Source of the DNA: Pseudomonadales bacterium | GTDB lineage: Bacteria > Pseudomonadota > Gammaproteobacteria > Pseudomonadales > Azotimanducaceae | NCBI GenBank assembly: GCA_022825925.1 | Contig: JAJDVW010000105.1 | Span: forward strand, 26,624-90,623 | Length of the DNA: 64,000 nucleotides | Reading direction: 5' to 3' | In this document: positions 41,614 through 50,612 of the stretch, one piece after another | How positions within the stretch are numbered: position 1 is the first letter of the stretch | Layout: each line of letters starts with the position of its first letter | Translations under genes and position numbers: made by a program | The notes under the pieces: model-generated | What the model was told of the DNA's origin: nothing | Seen by the model: the letters and a program-made list of their open reading frames with translations, nothing else | Databases searched by the model: none

Positions 41614-41982
41614 ATGCCCGACTACGATGGCATCATCACCCTGTCCACGCCCGTGAGCGACCTCGACGCCTCCCTGGCGTGGTTCGCCGACAAACTCGGC
41701 CTCGATGAGAGGTTCAAGGCCCCCGAAGCCGGATGGGCCGAGGTCGGAACGCCCACCGAGGGGGTCAGCATCGGCCTCAACCAGCACGGTGAAGGGTCCG
41801 GCGGCGGCACCACGCCCGTGCTGGGCGTCCAGGACATCGACGCCGCGCGCGCCGAACTCGAGGCCAAGGGCGTGCAGTTCGAAGGCGAGACCGAGGAGAT
41901 TCCCGGCATGGTCAAGCTCGCGACCTTCCTCGACCCGGACGGCAACCGTTACATGTTCGCGCAGTCGCTGGCGGGCGGATAA
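41614..41982 (+). CDS. VOC family protein
   Basis: TPVSDLDASLAWFADKLGL...TFLDPDGNRYMFAQSL. Confidence 0.87.
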   Translation: MPDYDGIITLSTPVSDLDASLAWFADKLGLDERFKAPEAGWAEVGTPTEGVSIGLNQHGEGSGGGTTPVLGVQDIDAARAELEAKGVQFEGETEEIPGMVKLATFLDPDGNRYMFAQSLAGG

Positions 41983-42000
41983 GGCGCGATCCGGGCGCCG

Positions 42001-42360
42001 TCAGTCACGCGACTCGTCCCCCCAGGTCCACGGCATCGTCGCGGAGTCCTGACTCCTCGGACGCGCGCGACGGCGTTCCGTCCCGCGGGCGTCCGCACGT
42101 TCGATCGGGCGGATGTCGTACGCCGGCAACGCGGCGAGCAGGTCGTCGCCACAGCCGAGGGCGATGACCACGCGCAGGAACGTGTCGAGGCTCGTCGACT
42201 GACCCCCCTCCAGCCGGCGCAGGGTCCGAAGACCGACACCCGCTTCACCGGCAAGCGTCCGCTGGGTGACGTTCCTGGCAAGCCGGAGCCTGGCAAGGCG
42301 TTCGCCGATCTCGGCCTGCAGGCCCGGCGCCGTGTCCCGGTAGCCTCCTGTTTCAGCCAC
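42001..42360 (-). CDS. XRE-family regulator, HipB-like, no adjacent HipA
   Basis: RNVTQRTLAGEAGVGLRTLRRLEGGQSTSLDTFLRVVIALG. Confidence 0.82.
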   Translation of the reverse strand: MAETGGYRDTAPGLQAEIGERLARLRLARNVTQRTLAGEAGVGLRTLRRLEGGQSTSLDTFLRVVIALGCGDDLLAALPAYDIRPIERADARGTERRRARPRSQDSATMPWTWGDESRD

Positions 42361-42378
42361 ATTGGGCCTCCAAAAACT

Positions 42379-42660
42379 ATGATATGCCCTTTAGGGGCCA
42401 ATTCTTGCCGCTTATTCGTGACTACATCAAGATCCGCGCACGAGTCTCGACGCACTCGGACTGCGTCGCGCAAGCTTGACCAGCTCGACGCGGCGAGCGG
42501 GCTGCGCGACCTGGCGGGGTCAGGCAACCGCCTGGAGAGGTTGAAGGGCGATCACAAGGGGCAGTGGAGCATACGCATCAACGACCAGTAGCGAATCTGC
42601 TTCGAGTGGGAGGACGAGAGCCCCGGCCCAACGAAGGTGCAGATCGTCGACTATCACTGA
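42379..42660 (+). pseudogene. HigB/RelE-type toxin remnant, amber stop at 42589-42591
   Basis: [62 protein letters not shown]; family has W at the stop. Confidence 0.85.
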
Positions 42661-42676
42661 GAGAGGGAGACAGGAC

Positions 42677-42985
42677 ATGGCGCGCGAACCAATACACCCG
42701 GGGCAGACACTGCGGGAAGACCTCGAGGCGCTCGGCATGAGTGCGGCGGAGCTGGCGCGGCGGATCGAAGTACCGGTGAACCGCATCACGCAGATCCTGA
42801 ACGGTCAAAGGGTCGTCACTGGCGACACCGCACTGCGTCTGGGCCGGTTCTTCGGGACGTCGGGCGAGTTCTGGCTCAACCTGCAAAAGCTGTACGAGCT
42901 GAGGCGTGCGGAACGCGAGCACGGCGCGGAGATCGGACGCCTGCCGTCCCTCGCAGGCGACAGCCGCATGTCGGCGCCGGGTTGA
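42677..42985 (+). CDS. higA: HigA-type antitoxin
   Basis: IHPGQTLREDLEALGMSAAELARRIEVPVNRITQILNGQRVVTGDTALRLGRFFGTS. Confidence 0.92.
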   Translation: MAREPIHPGQTLREDLEALGMSAAELARRIEVPVNRITQILNGQRVVTGDTALRLGRFFGTSGEFWLNLQKLYELRRAEREHGAEIGRLPSLAGDSRMSAPG

Positions 42986-43057
42986 GTCGCCCCCCGGGGC
43001 CGCAACGCGACTCTCCGTGAAGTCGTCCACCAACACGGAGTATTGATCAAGGATCTG

Positions 43058-44296
43058 TCAGTCGAGTGGCACCCGGAGCCGCGACGGAGATGTGGCGTCG
43101 ACACGCACGCCGTCTCCACCGGCCCACTCCGCCAACCGGCGCAACCCGAGGCTGATCGCTCGCAGGAGATCGGCGTCTCGGGCGCTCGCGGAGCGCTCCA
43201 GCCACAGGTGCGGGACGATCAGCGTGCGCGCGGCCCGATCCATCCGCAGGTCCGCCCGCCCGACGAGCCGGTCGCCATGCAGGATGGGCATCACGTAGTA
43301 GCCCCATCGCCGTTCGGCCGCAGGCTTGTACACCTCCCAGACGTAGTCGAACCCGAACCACGTCGCGGCCCGGCTGCGCGCCGTGACGAACTCCAGCGGC
43401 GGCAGGAACGTGGCCTCGGTCAGCGTGTCCGCCCGTCGGGTGCGCCAGGCCCGGGGCACCGATCCCCGCTGCACGGCTTCCAGCTCCCCGGCCCGCTCCG
43501 CAGGCAGGTAATGCGCGGGCCCGTCACCGATCTGCGCCCGTACCGCCGCGCCTGACGTCAGCAGCTCGTCCAGCCTGCGACGTTCCGCGCCGGGATCCGA
43601 GCGGAGGCGGGCGAGGTGCCGGAACCGACGGGCCCACTCGCGGGCCGTCACCAGGCCCTGCAGCGCGAGCGCCTTGCGGGCGAAGAAGTCGTCCGCCTCG
43701 TCCGGCGTCGCCGCGTGCTGGAGCTCGACCGGTGCGACGTCACCGCGCAAGGCATAGAGCCGCTCGAATCCCCGGCGCCCGTACGTCATCAGCTCGCCGG
43801 TCAGCCAGAGATGTCGGAGGGCGCGGGCCGTGTCCTTGTCCGAGCGGAACCTCCCGCGACGATTCCGCCCGGCATAGTCCCGGTTCGCTACCGGCCCTCG
43901 GGACGAGATGTCTTCCCGGAGCGTCTCCAGAAGCTGCCCGTGCTCTGCTGCGAACGCGCGCTGCTTCTCCTCTGCCGCCCGACGCGCCATGGGGACCCGC
44001 CAGTACGGGAGCTCGCCCATGGGCAGCACGTACAGGGTCCCGCCGTAGTCGAAGAACTCGCGGCTCGTGTACAGCAGGTGGTCGAGATGCTCGGGGCGGT
44101 AGTCCCACACACGGGCATGCAGCGCGAGATCGTGACTCCGGCCGACCACGTTCAACGGGTCGATCTGGACCAGGCCCGACTGGTGCAGGGTCCTGCGGGC
44201 GCCGGCACGACCGGCCGACCGCCGCCCGGGCCAGAGTCCCTGACAGCCGAGGATGAACCGCCTGGCGGCTTGCGCGGAGACCGAGAGTGGGGTCAA
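43058..44296 (-). CDS. YcaQ-like winged-helix DNA-binding / DNA glycosylase family protein
   Basis: LVQIDPLNVVGRSHDLALHARVWDYRPEHLDHLL...; TTG start candidate. Confidence 0.82.
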   Translation of the reverse strand: MTPLSVSAQAARRFILGCQGLWPGRRSAGRAGARRTLHQSGLVQIDPLNVVGRSHDLALHARVWDYRPEHLDHLLYTSREFFDYGGTLYVLPMGELPYWRVPMARRAAEEKQRAFAAEHGQLLETLREDISSRGPVANRDYAGRNRRGRFRSDKDTARALRHLWLTGELMTYGRRGFERLYALRGDVAPVELQHAATPDEADDFFARKALALQGLVTAREWARRFRHLARLRSDPGAERRRLDELLTSGAAVRAQIGDGPAHYLPAERAGELEAVQRGSVPRAWRTRRADTLTEATFLPPLEFVTARSRAATWFGFDYVWEVYKPAAERRWGYYVMPILHGDRLVGRADLRMDRAARTLIVPHLWLERSASARDADLLRAISLGLRRLAEWAGGDGVRVDATSPSRLRVPLD

Positions 44297-44340
44297 CGAT
44301 CCTCTCCCGGTTCCGCCGTCAGGACGGCCACACCGATCAA

Positions 44341-44805
44341 TCAGGCCCCGGCATGGTCCGCCACCACGTTGATCGGCGCGCGATGCTCCAGCCAGGCCTT
44401 CGCAGCGATGATCACTTGATTGAAGCCGCCGGTCGAGTCGAGCGCGGCAGCGATGGTCGCCTGCGGATCGCCGGAATACCCGGTCTCCTCCACGCGGAGA
44501 AGGGTTGTGTCCTGACTCTTCCGCTCGAACCTCCACGTCACCGTGGTGAGGCTCCCAGCGTTCTCCCATTCCATGACGATCAAGCGGGGATGCACGAGCG
44601 ACGTGACCCGTACCTCGAACTGTGGCGCATCCGGTCGCGCACCAAGGTACCAGGCCGAGGTTTTGCCGGCTCGCAGGCCATCGTCGCGCCGCGTGAACCA
44701 GAACCTGCTCATGGTTTCCGGATTCACGAACGCGTCGAAGACCTCCGGCACGGGCTTGTGAATGAGCGTCTGCGCCGTCGCGGCGAGGTCAACCTCCAGC
44801 GTCAT
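44341..44805 (-). CDS. SRPBCC/AHSA1 family protein
   Basis: PVPEVFDAFVNPETMSRFWFTR...RFERKSQDTTLLRVEETGY. Confidence 0.85.
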   Translation of the reverse strand: MTLEVDLAATAQTLIHKPVPEVFDAFVNPETMSRFWFTRRDDGLRAGKTSAWYLGARPDAPQFEVRVTSLVHPRLIVMEWENAGSLTTVTWRFERKSQDTTLLRVEETGYSGDPQATIAAALDSTGGFNQVIIAAKAWLEHRAPINVVADHAGA

Positions 44806-44993
44806 GCCAGTATCTCCAATCCCGGGCGGCACCGTTTGCCCACAGGTGTGGTGGCCGCAAGCTGCGGCACAGGTTACGCAACCTTCAGGTCAACGACGAA
44901 TATCCTCATGCGCATGTCCGATCACAGGGAGCTCGCTTGCACTGCAATCATGCCGTAGTTTTAGCCGTGTCCACGCCACTTGGAACCACGCAG

Positions 44994-45242
44994 ATGGCGA
45001 GCATAACGATCCGCAATCTCGACGACGACGTTAAGACGCGCCTGCGAGTGCGCGCCGCCGAGCATCACCGTTCGATGGAGGAGGAGGCACGTCTCATCCT
45101 CCGCGACGCCGTGAACCGTGACGGCACTGCTCCTCGAGACCTGGCAGCGTTCACCCGGGAGTGCTTCGCGCCCCTGGGCGGCGTGGAACTGGAACTTCCT
45201 CCTCGCCGCGGTCCGTTGCGCGAGCCTCCCGATTTCTCCTGA
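44994..45242 (+). CDS. FitA-like (Arc/ribbon-helix-helix) antitoxin
   Basis: MASITIRNLDDDVKTRLRVRAAEHHRSMEEEARLILRDAV. Confidence 0.9.
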   Translation: MASITIRNLDDDVKTRLRVRAAEHHRSMEEEARLILRDAVNRDGTAPRDLAAFTRECFAPLGGVELELPPRRGPLREPPDFS

Positions 45243-45251
45243 GCGGCCGGC

Positions 45252-45410
45252 ATGCTCATCCTGGACACCAATGTCGCCTCCGAACTCATGCGGCCATCGC
45301 CGGCTCCGAGTGTCGTCGCGTGGATTGCCGAGCGCGACGCTACAGCGATGCATCTGACCGCGATGAGCGAAGCGGAGTTGCGCTTCGGCGTCGCGGTCCT
45401 GCAGCGAGTG
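45252..45410 (+). pseudogene. Truncated FitB/VapC-type PIN toxin
   Basis: MLILDTNVASELMRPSPAPSVVAWIAERDATAMHLTAMSEAELRFGVAVLQ then homology ends. Confidence 0.88.
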
Positions 45411-45532
45411 GTCGAGATGCTCGGGGCGGCAGTCCCACACACGGGCGTGCAACGCGAGATCGTGGCTCCGGCCGACGACGTTCGACGGGTCGATCTGGAC
45501 CAGGCCCGACTGGTGCAGCCCTGCGGGCGCCG
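45410..45532 (-). repeat. Fragment duplicating part of the YcaQ-like gene (about 44073-44205)
   Basis: GTGGTCGAGATGCTCGGGGCGG...CAGGCCCGACTGGTGCAG near-identical to 44.1 kb. Confidence 0.88.
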
Positions 45533-45545
45533 GTACGTCGGTGGT

Positions 45546-46154
45546 TCAGAACACCGGATCAAGCGCCAGCAGCAGCCGTTCACCAACTCCATGGGGAGAT
45601 CGGTGAACGACCCCGCCAAAGCCATCGTGCCACGCCCCACCCTTCAGCAACGACCAGTGGCCCGTGGTCAGTCGCCGGATCTGCCCGTTCGCCTGGACCG
45701 GAGGCGCCGCGGTTTCGAGATCGGCGAAGACGTCCCAATCGACATCGCTGTTGGGAATCCACTCTGTGCCGACTCCGCTGAGCGTGATCAACATACGGCA
45801 AGGCACGTAGTCCGCGTGAAATCGCGGGCACACGGGAGCGCTCAGCGTCTCGAGTCGAACACCGACCCGTGCGCAGTCCATGAGCTCGCCCAAGATCTCG
45901 CTGGCCTCGGCGATCTGATCGCGCAGCGCGGCATGCACGTCGGCGTCGACTGTCCCCGGCAGCTCATTCGCCGGGGCTTCGGGATCGTCCGCGGCCTGGA
46001 CCCAACGCAACTGCGGCACCTGACGCGATCGGATCAAGCGCTTTGACAAGGCTTCGCAAGCGCTCGCTTGCGGGCGTGCCACGCTGACGATTTCCACATC
46101 CTCATCGTAGATCGCGGCAAAGTCGCCCAGTTGACCGCTGATCACCTGTCGCAT
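45546..46154 (-). CDS. DUF1826-like protein
   Basis: FHADYVPCRMLITLSGVGTEWIPNSDVDW...LLKGGAWHDGFGGVVHRSPHGVGERLLLALD. Confidence 0.75.
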   Translation of the reverse strand: MRQVISGQLGDFAAIYDEDVEIVSVARPQASACEALSKRLIRSRQVPQLRWVQAADDPEAPANELPGTVDADVHAALRDQIAEASEILGELMDCARVGVRLETLSAPVCPRFHADYVPCRMLITLSGVGTEWIPNSDVDWDVFADLETAAPPVQANGQIRRLTTGHWSLLKGGAWHDGFGGVVHRSPHGVGERLLLALDPVF

Positions 46155-46209
46155 CCGAGGTCTGCCTCCCACGTGCACCCGATGGTCGCCGGGCAGGCCC
46201 CAAACGACT

Positions 46210-46227
46210 GTTACGTTATAACATTTC
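46210..46227. promoter_or_regulatory. Zur-box-like operator upstream of the DUF1826-like gene
   Basis: GAAATGTTATAACGTAAC on the minus strand, imperfect palindrome around GTTATAAC. Confidence 0.6.
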
Positions 46228-46348
46228 TCCTCCGAGGATTGTCTATCCCGCCCGGTTCCGCACGAGTGCACTTCCACCCGAGCGTCTTCGGGGGTGGGCG
46301 GCGCGGCAGACTACCGAACAGGATTGCCCCGGGCGCGCCCTGTGTGGT

Positions 46349-46388
46349 GGTGGAGCCCGTCCACCGATACGGGGTTTTCGGCAGACTC
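46349..46388 (+). repeat. att-like repeat, copy 1
   Basis: GGTGGAGCCCGTCCACCGATACGGGGTTTTCGGCAGACTCT; matches 52331-52373. Confidence 0.7.
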
Positions 46389-46405
46389 TTGCCGCGCCTC
46401 GAAGG

Positions 46406-46484
46406 AGGCCCGCCGAGCAGTCATAGCAAATCGCAGGGCGGTCGCACAGGGACGCAACCCGCTCGCCGGAGGCGTGCCAACCTT
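46406..46484 (+). pseudogene. Integrase gene fragment
   Basis: ARRAVIANRRAVAQGRNPLAGGVPTF; about five mismatches to 52700-52778. Confidence 0.85.
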
Positions 46485-46719
46485 CCCGAAGACGGCATCT
46501 TTCCACGGGATCGCCACGGAGACCCTACCGCAACGCCCCGTCACTCGGACGCCCCGTCTCCGAAAACGCGACCTAGATGCCGAACGAGACCACTCTGCGA
46601 GCGCCCCCTCCGTCACTGGTAGCCGCCAGCTCTATACTGTATGTTCGATCAGTTCAAGGGTGGCTCACCCAGTGCCACGCCTTGGTCACACCGACCCAAC
46701 ATGCAGCGAGGCATTCGGA

Positions 46720-47631
46720 ATGGCCCGTAGAGTCAGCCCTTCACAGCTGCGCAGCCAACTGCGTCAAGCTCAAGCTAAACGCAAGCAGGCCATCGACAGG
46801 TACAACCAGGCGGTCAGGACCTATAACCAGAAGGTCAGGTCAGCCGTCAACCAATACAACGCCAAGGTCCGAGCGCACAACAGCCGAGTCCGCGCCAATC
46901 GCAGCCGTCTGCGCCAAGAACTCGACAAACTGGCACGCGCGGCGTCGAGACCCACACGGAGGACGACCCTTCGAACGTCCGTCGAGACCGTCCATCGCAC
47001 ATACGTGCGTCTCGAATCCGCGGCCGAGACGCGCCAATACGGCGACCACTACAACCAAATCCTCGACCTCTCTGAGCGAGAGGCAGCTAACAGCGCTAGC
47101 GTGATGAACGCCATATTGGGGAATCCGGAGCCCTCAGGCGGCGATGAGAATGTCCGGTCGACCACGCTAGATCCGATCCTGACATTGATCAGTGCCGACC
47201 TGCCCGACCGTTGGCACGGCGCACTTTTTTCCTTGAACCCCAACAATCCGGACGCTGCCCGCCACTTCTGCACCAGCGCGCGCGAGATTCTCACGCGCAT
47301 CCTCGACTCATGCGCGCCCAATCGCACCGTGTTGGCTGAGATGCCTGACTGCGACAAGGTGCGCGAGGGCACTCCCACTCGCAGATCGAAGATTCGCTTC
47401 TTCTTGCACCACGGCAACATGGCCGAAAAGCCCTTGGAGGACTTCGTCGAAGAGGACATGAAGAACGTCCTGCAGCTGTTCCGGGAGTTCAACGACGGCA
47501 CTCACGGCACCGCCGGTCGCTTCTCACTCGACCAACTCTCGGCGATCAAGACACGCGTAGAGGACGCTGTAGAGTTTCTGTGGAGCATCATCCCCAACGA
47601 CCTACGCGACCCGGCCAACCGAGGCGCCTGA
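46720..47631 (+). CDS. Probable pPIWI-associating nuclease-domain protein with N-terminal coiled coil
   Basis: QLRSQLRQAQAKRKQAIDRYNQAVRTYNQKVRSAVNQYNAKVRAHNSRVRANR coiled coil; LNPNNPDAARHFCTSAREILTRIL, FNDGTHGTAGRF motifs. Confidence 0.6.
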   Translation: MARRVSPSQLRSQLRQAQAKRKQAIDRYNQAVRTYNQKVRSAVNQYNAKVRAHNSRVRANRSRLRQELDKLARAASRPTRRTTLRTSVETVHRTYVRLESAAETRQYGDHYNQILDLSEREAANSASVMNAILGNPEPSGGDENVRSTTLDPILTLISADLPDRWHGALFSLNPNNPDAARHFCTSAREILTRILDSCAPNRTVLAEMPDCDKVREGTPTRRSKIRFFLHHGNMAEKPLEDFVEEDMKNVLQLFREFNDGTHGTAGRFSLDQLSAIKTRVEDAVEFLWSIIPNDLRDPANRGA

Positions 47632-47869
47632 ACTGCGGGAGCAAGCCGAAACCACGTTCGAGACCGCGACCGGCTCCGACGTCAATCCCGTCTCGATCGC
47701 GCGGCCTACCTTCCTCGACTCTCTCGCCAACGCAATCGGGCCCAACCCTGAGCTGAAGGGTATCCCGCTCTCCGCGTCGGGCCCCAAAGTGCCGCTGATC
47801 CCGGCGGACGCCGACCTCTCGAAGCTGCCTCACGCGGTTCTCGAAGCGGAAGCCGGCTCGCACGTCGGC

Positions 47870-48085
47870 TCAAGCGTTCAGCGTCCAGCGCCGCGTGTGG
47901 TGGAGTTGGGGCTCGCGCGCTTGGCGACATAGCAGTACGGCGATGGCGATGCCTCCGGCAGCAACCGCCAGCACGGGAAGGACAACGGCCACAGCCAAGC
48001 CGCTGACACCACCGAGGACGCAACCGATCCAGAACCCGCGACGGAATCCTGAGCGAGCGGTGTTTCTGCAAGCGGGGTCGGGCAT
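47870..48085 (-). CDS. Small single-pass membrane protein
   Basis: MPDPACRNTARSGFRRGFWIGCVLGGVSGLAVAVVLPVLAVAAGGIAIAVLLC. Confidence 0.4.
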   Translation of the reverse strand: MPDPACRNTARSGFRRGFWIGCVLGGVSGLAVAVVLPVLAVAAGGIAIAVLLCRQAREPQLHHTRRWTLNA

Positions 48086-48615
48086 GCGCGTACTCTTGGT
48101 CCGTTATCGAGTTGTGAAGCGCGGGCGCGCTGTCTCACCTTGCCAACGATATGCCCAGGGTGATGAACCCGGACTGAACCAAGCCGCTCCCTGTCCCCGT
48201 CTTGCGGCTGCGCTGCCTGCGCGTGGCCATCTCAGACGAGGGGTGGTCGCCACGCATGCTCAGGCTGTCCTCAACGGTATCTCGCCCCCAGCCAGCTCCG
48301 CGCCTCACAACCGCTTGACGACCTTGAAACACTAGAGCAGGGTTTCAGATGGAGGCTTTGGGACGCTTCGGCGCTTCATTGCCTTTTCTCTCCTACCGCT
48401 AGTCGTTCAACCGTTCCGGCAGCGTGCGCCTACACGGCGCGACAACCACTTGCAACGCCGAGAGCAGCCCCAACCGCGTCCGAAAGGACGGAACAGGCCG
48501 AGCCGGGGACGGAATCCGACGAGGCAACCGACCCAGATCCCCCGACGGGACTTCCAGGCCTCGGCCCCCAACCGTCGGCCTTCGCTTGCGCCTGCAACGT
48601 CCGGCCAATGGGCCG

Positions 48616-49735
48616 CTACGGCGGCAGGCCCTTGTACACGTCTCCGCGTGAACCGAAACGCAGCAGCCGAATAACGCCCCGCGCTCCATCCGGCTCGTAC
48701 ACCAACCGGTCTTCGCCAACCCGATACCTCCAGAGCCGTCCGCCGTGCCCTTCGAGACGCCTGACCCCCGGGTTCCTCCGCGACGTGGGCGCTCGGCAGA
48801 TCTCCACGACGGCTCTGACGATCGTCCCGAAATCTCGTCTGCCACGGCTTTTGACGTCGGCGTAGAAACGCGACCCCATGTCGAAAACCCAGAGGCCCTT
48901 GCCCGCGTCAACACTGCTTCCCGAGGGACCAGGGAGCGCCCCGCGCAGGACCTCCTCGGCCTGGTGCGGCTGCCACACTTCCCGCGGATAGCCGCTCGGC
49001 GGCTCGGGGTTCGCGTGCAGCGAGCACGTCCCGATCCGACGACCTTCCCCCTCCAGCACGAAGAGCTCCTCCGCGTCCATCGACAGGAGTTGCTGGAACA
49101 CGCCGCCGAACGACGTCAGCGCGTATTCGCCCGCCGCAGCGGTGTCGAAGCAATGGATGACGCCCGCGTGGGTGCCGACCGTTTGCCAGTCGATCAGCCT
49201 TCTGTACGCCTCCATGGCCGTCAGGTCGACCACGCACGCGATCCCGTTTCGCTGCACGTAGCCGCACAGCATGTCGGTCAGCAGGGAGTCCGCCTGCCAG
49301 ATCTCCGCCACGTCCGGAGTCAAGGGGCAGCTATAGAGTTGTATCGGCTCACCTGCGAGCAGCATGCCGTACAGGCCGGACAACACCAAAGTCCGCCTCT
49401 CGGCCTTGCACCGCTGTCGGCTGTCGGCGTCCAACGTCAGGAAGAAACGCCCCCTGTACCTGTCGACCGCCGGCATGAACTCGACCCGCCGAGTGCCGCC
49501 GAAGTCGGGGCCCCGCGCCAGCGCCCGGTTGTGGGGATGGTCCGCCAGACGTACCCCTGCCAATCCGTGTCGCCGCCACCCTTCACCCATTCGCGCGCCG
49601 CGTTGCGGCGGTCTGACAGCACCTCGACCTGGTGTTGTTCCAGGCTCCCGAGGATCCCGCGCCGCCTTCGTAATCGGGGACGCCGCCCGCCGCCTTGGTC
49701 AGCGAACACGCGGTCACAAACAACGGCGCAGACAC
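48616..49735 (-). pseudogene. YaaA-like protein with C-terminal RelE/ParE-like domain; two apparent frameshifts
   Basis: VSAPLFVTACSLTKAAGG (frame P), ILGSLEQHQVEVLSDRRNAAREW (frame Q), LADHPHNRALARGPDFGG...VLSGLYGML...WRYRVGEDRLVYEPDGARGVIRLLRFGSRGDVYK (frame R). Confidence 0.6.
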
Positions 49736-49859
49736 GTCCTCGTGCAACCTTCAATACTTCAAAGCTCGGATCATGAGGGCCGGCCTGATCGGCCGCAAAC
49801 CGGGTTCGTCTCCGTTTCGGCGCCAGGGGACACCACCGACCGGAGCGAGCCATATGCTG

Positions 49860-50612
49860 CTAGGCGATGCGAGCGCCCTCTACTCGCCTCGCCACGACAT
49901 CGAGGAAAGACGGGGAGTAGCACTCGTCCACGTGCCGGTTGTTCCACAGGCCCGAACGCCGTACCGGTTCGCGGTCGCTGGAAGCCCCCAGCCAACCGGG
50001 CGACGCCGGATCCGCCGCCGGTTCGCGAGAGCTGCTCAGCAGAGCGATCGCGTTGCGCTCGACGAGACCGCGCTCGCTCGACGGGCCCGGCTCGTCGCCG
50101 ATGTCCAACCACAGAAACGGCATCCCGCCCACGTAACGGCTGACGCGCAACTCCAGGTCCGCTTCGGCTGACTTCACATCCGCGCGGTCGATGCCGAGCC
50201 GTCTCGCCGCAGCGCCGGCGTCGGCTCCGACGCCCCAGGACACGGGCAGCGGGGTGACGTCCTGGCGTGCAAGCGCCACCCCGACGAGCAGGCGGAAGAT
50301 CGATCCCCGATGGTTGCCGCCCCCGCCTTCCACGCCACGATGCTGCGACAGCCTTTGCCACAGCGTGCTCCGGCTTCCAGCGGCAAGCGCATGAGTTCCT
50401 ATGCGGACGACCCGCCGTCCTTCACCGGCCCCCGAACGCGGTTCGCCCGCTTCAAAGAAGAAGTACACGCCGCGCCGGGGCCAGTCCATTCGCCCGTTGC
50501 ACTCGCTCAGCCGGCGCACCCCTCCGACTCTCGCCTCGAGCCGCTCAAGCAGTCGATAGAACCGGGCGGTATCGGCGACTCTATCCACGCAGGCGCGCCC
50601 CGAGCCACGCAA
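49860..50612 (-). CDS. GIY-YIG-nuclease-like protein
   Basis: RRGVYFFFEAGE...RVVRIGTHALAAGSRSTLWQRLSQHRG resembles a GIY-YIG core. Confidence 0.55.
   Translation of the reverse strand: MRGSGRACVDRVADTARFYRLLERLEARVGGVRRLSECNGRMDWPRRGVYFFFEAGEPRSGAGEGRRVVRIGTHALAAGSRSTLWQRLSQHRGVEGGGGNHRGSIFRLLVGVALARQDVTPLPVSWGVGADAGAAARRLGIDRADVKSAEADLELRVSRYVGGMPFLWLDIGDEPGPSSERGLVERNAIALLSSSREPAADPASPGWLGASSDREPVRRSGLWNNRHVDECYSPSFLDVVARRVEGARIA

Noticed and set aside
48399-48914. 171-aa minus-strand ORF
   Set aside because: Overlaps the YaaA-like gene and has Arg/Ser-rich composition; part may be a decayed relative of the small membrane protein at 47870-48085, but support is too weak.
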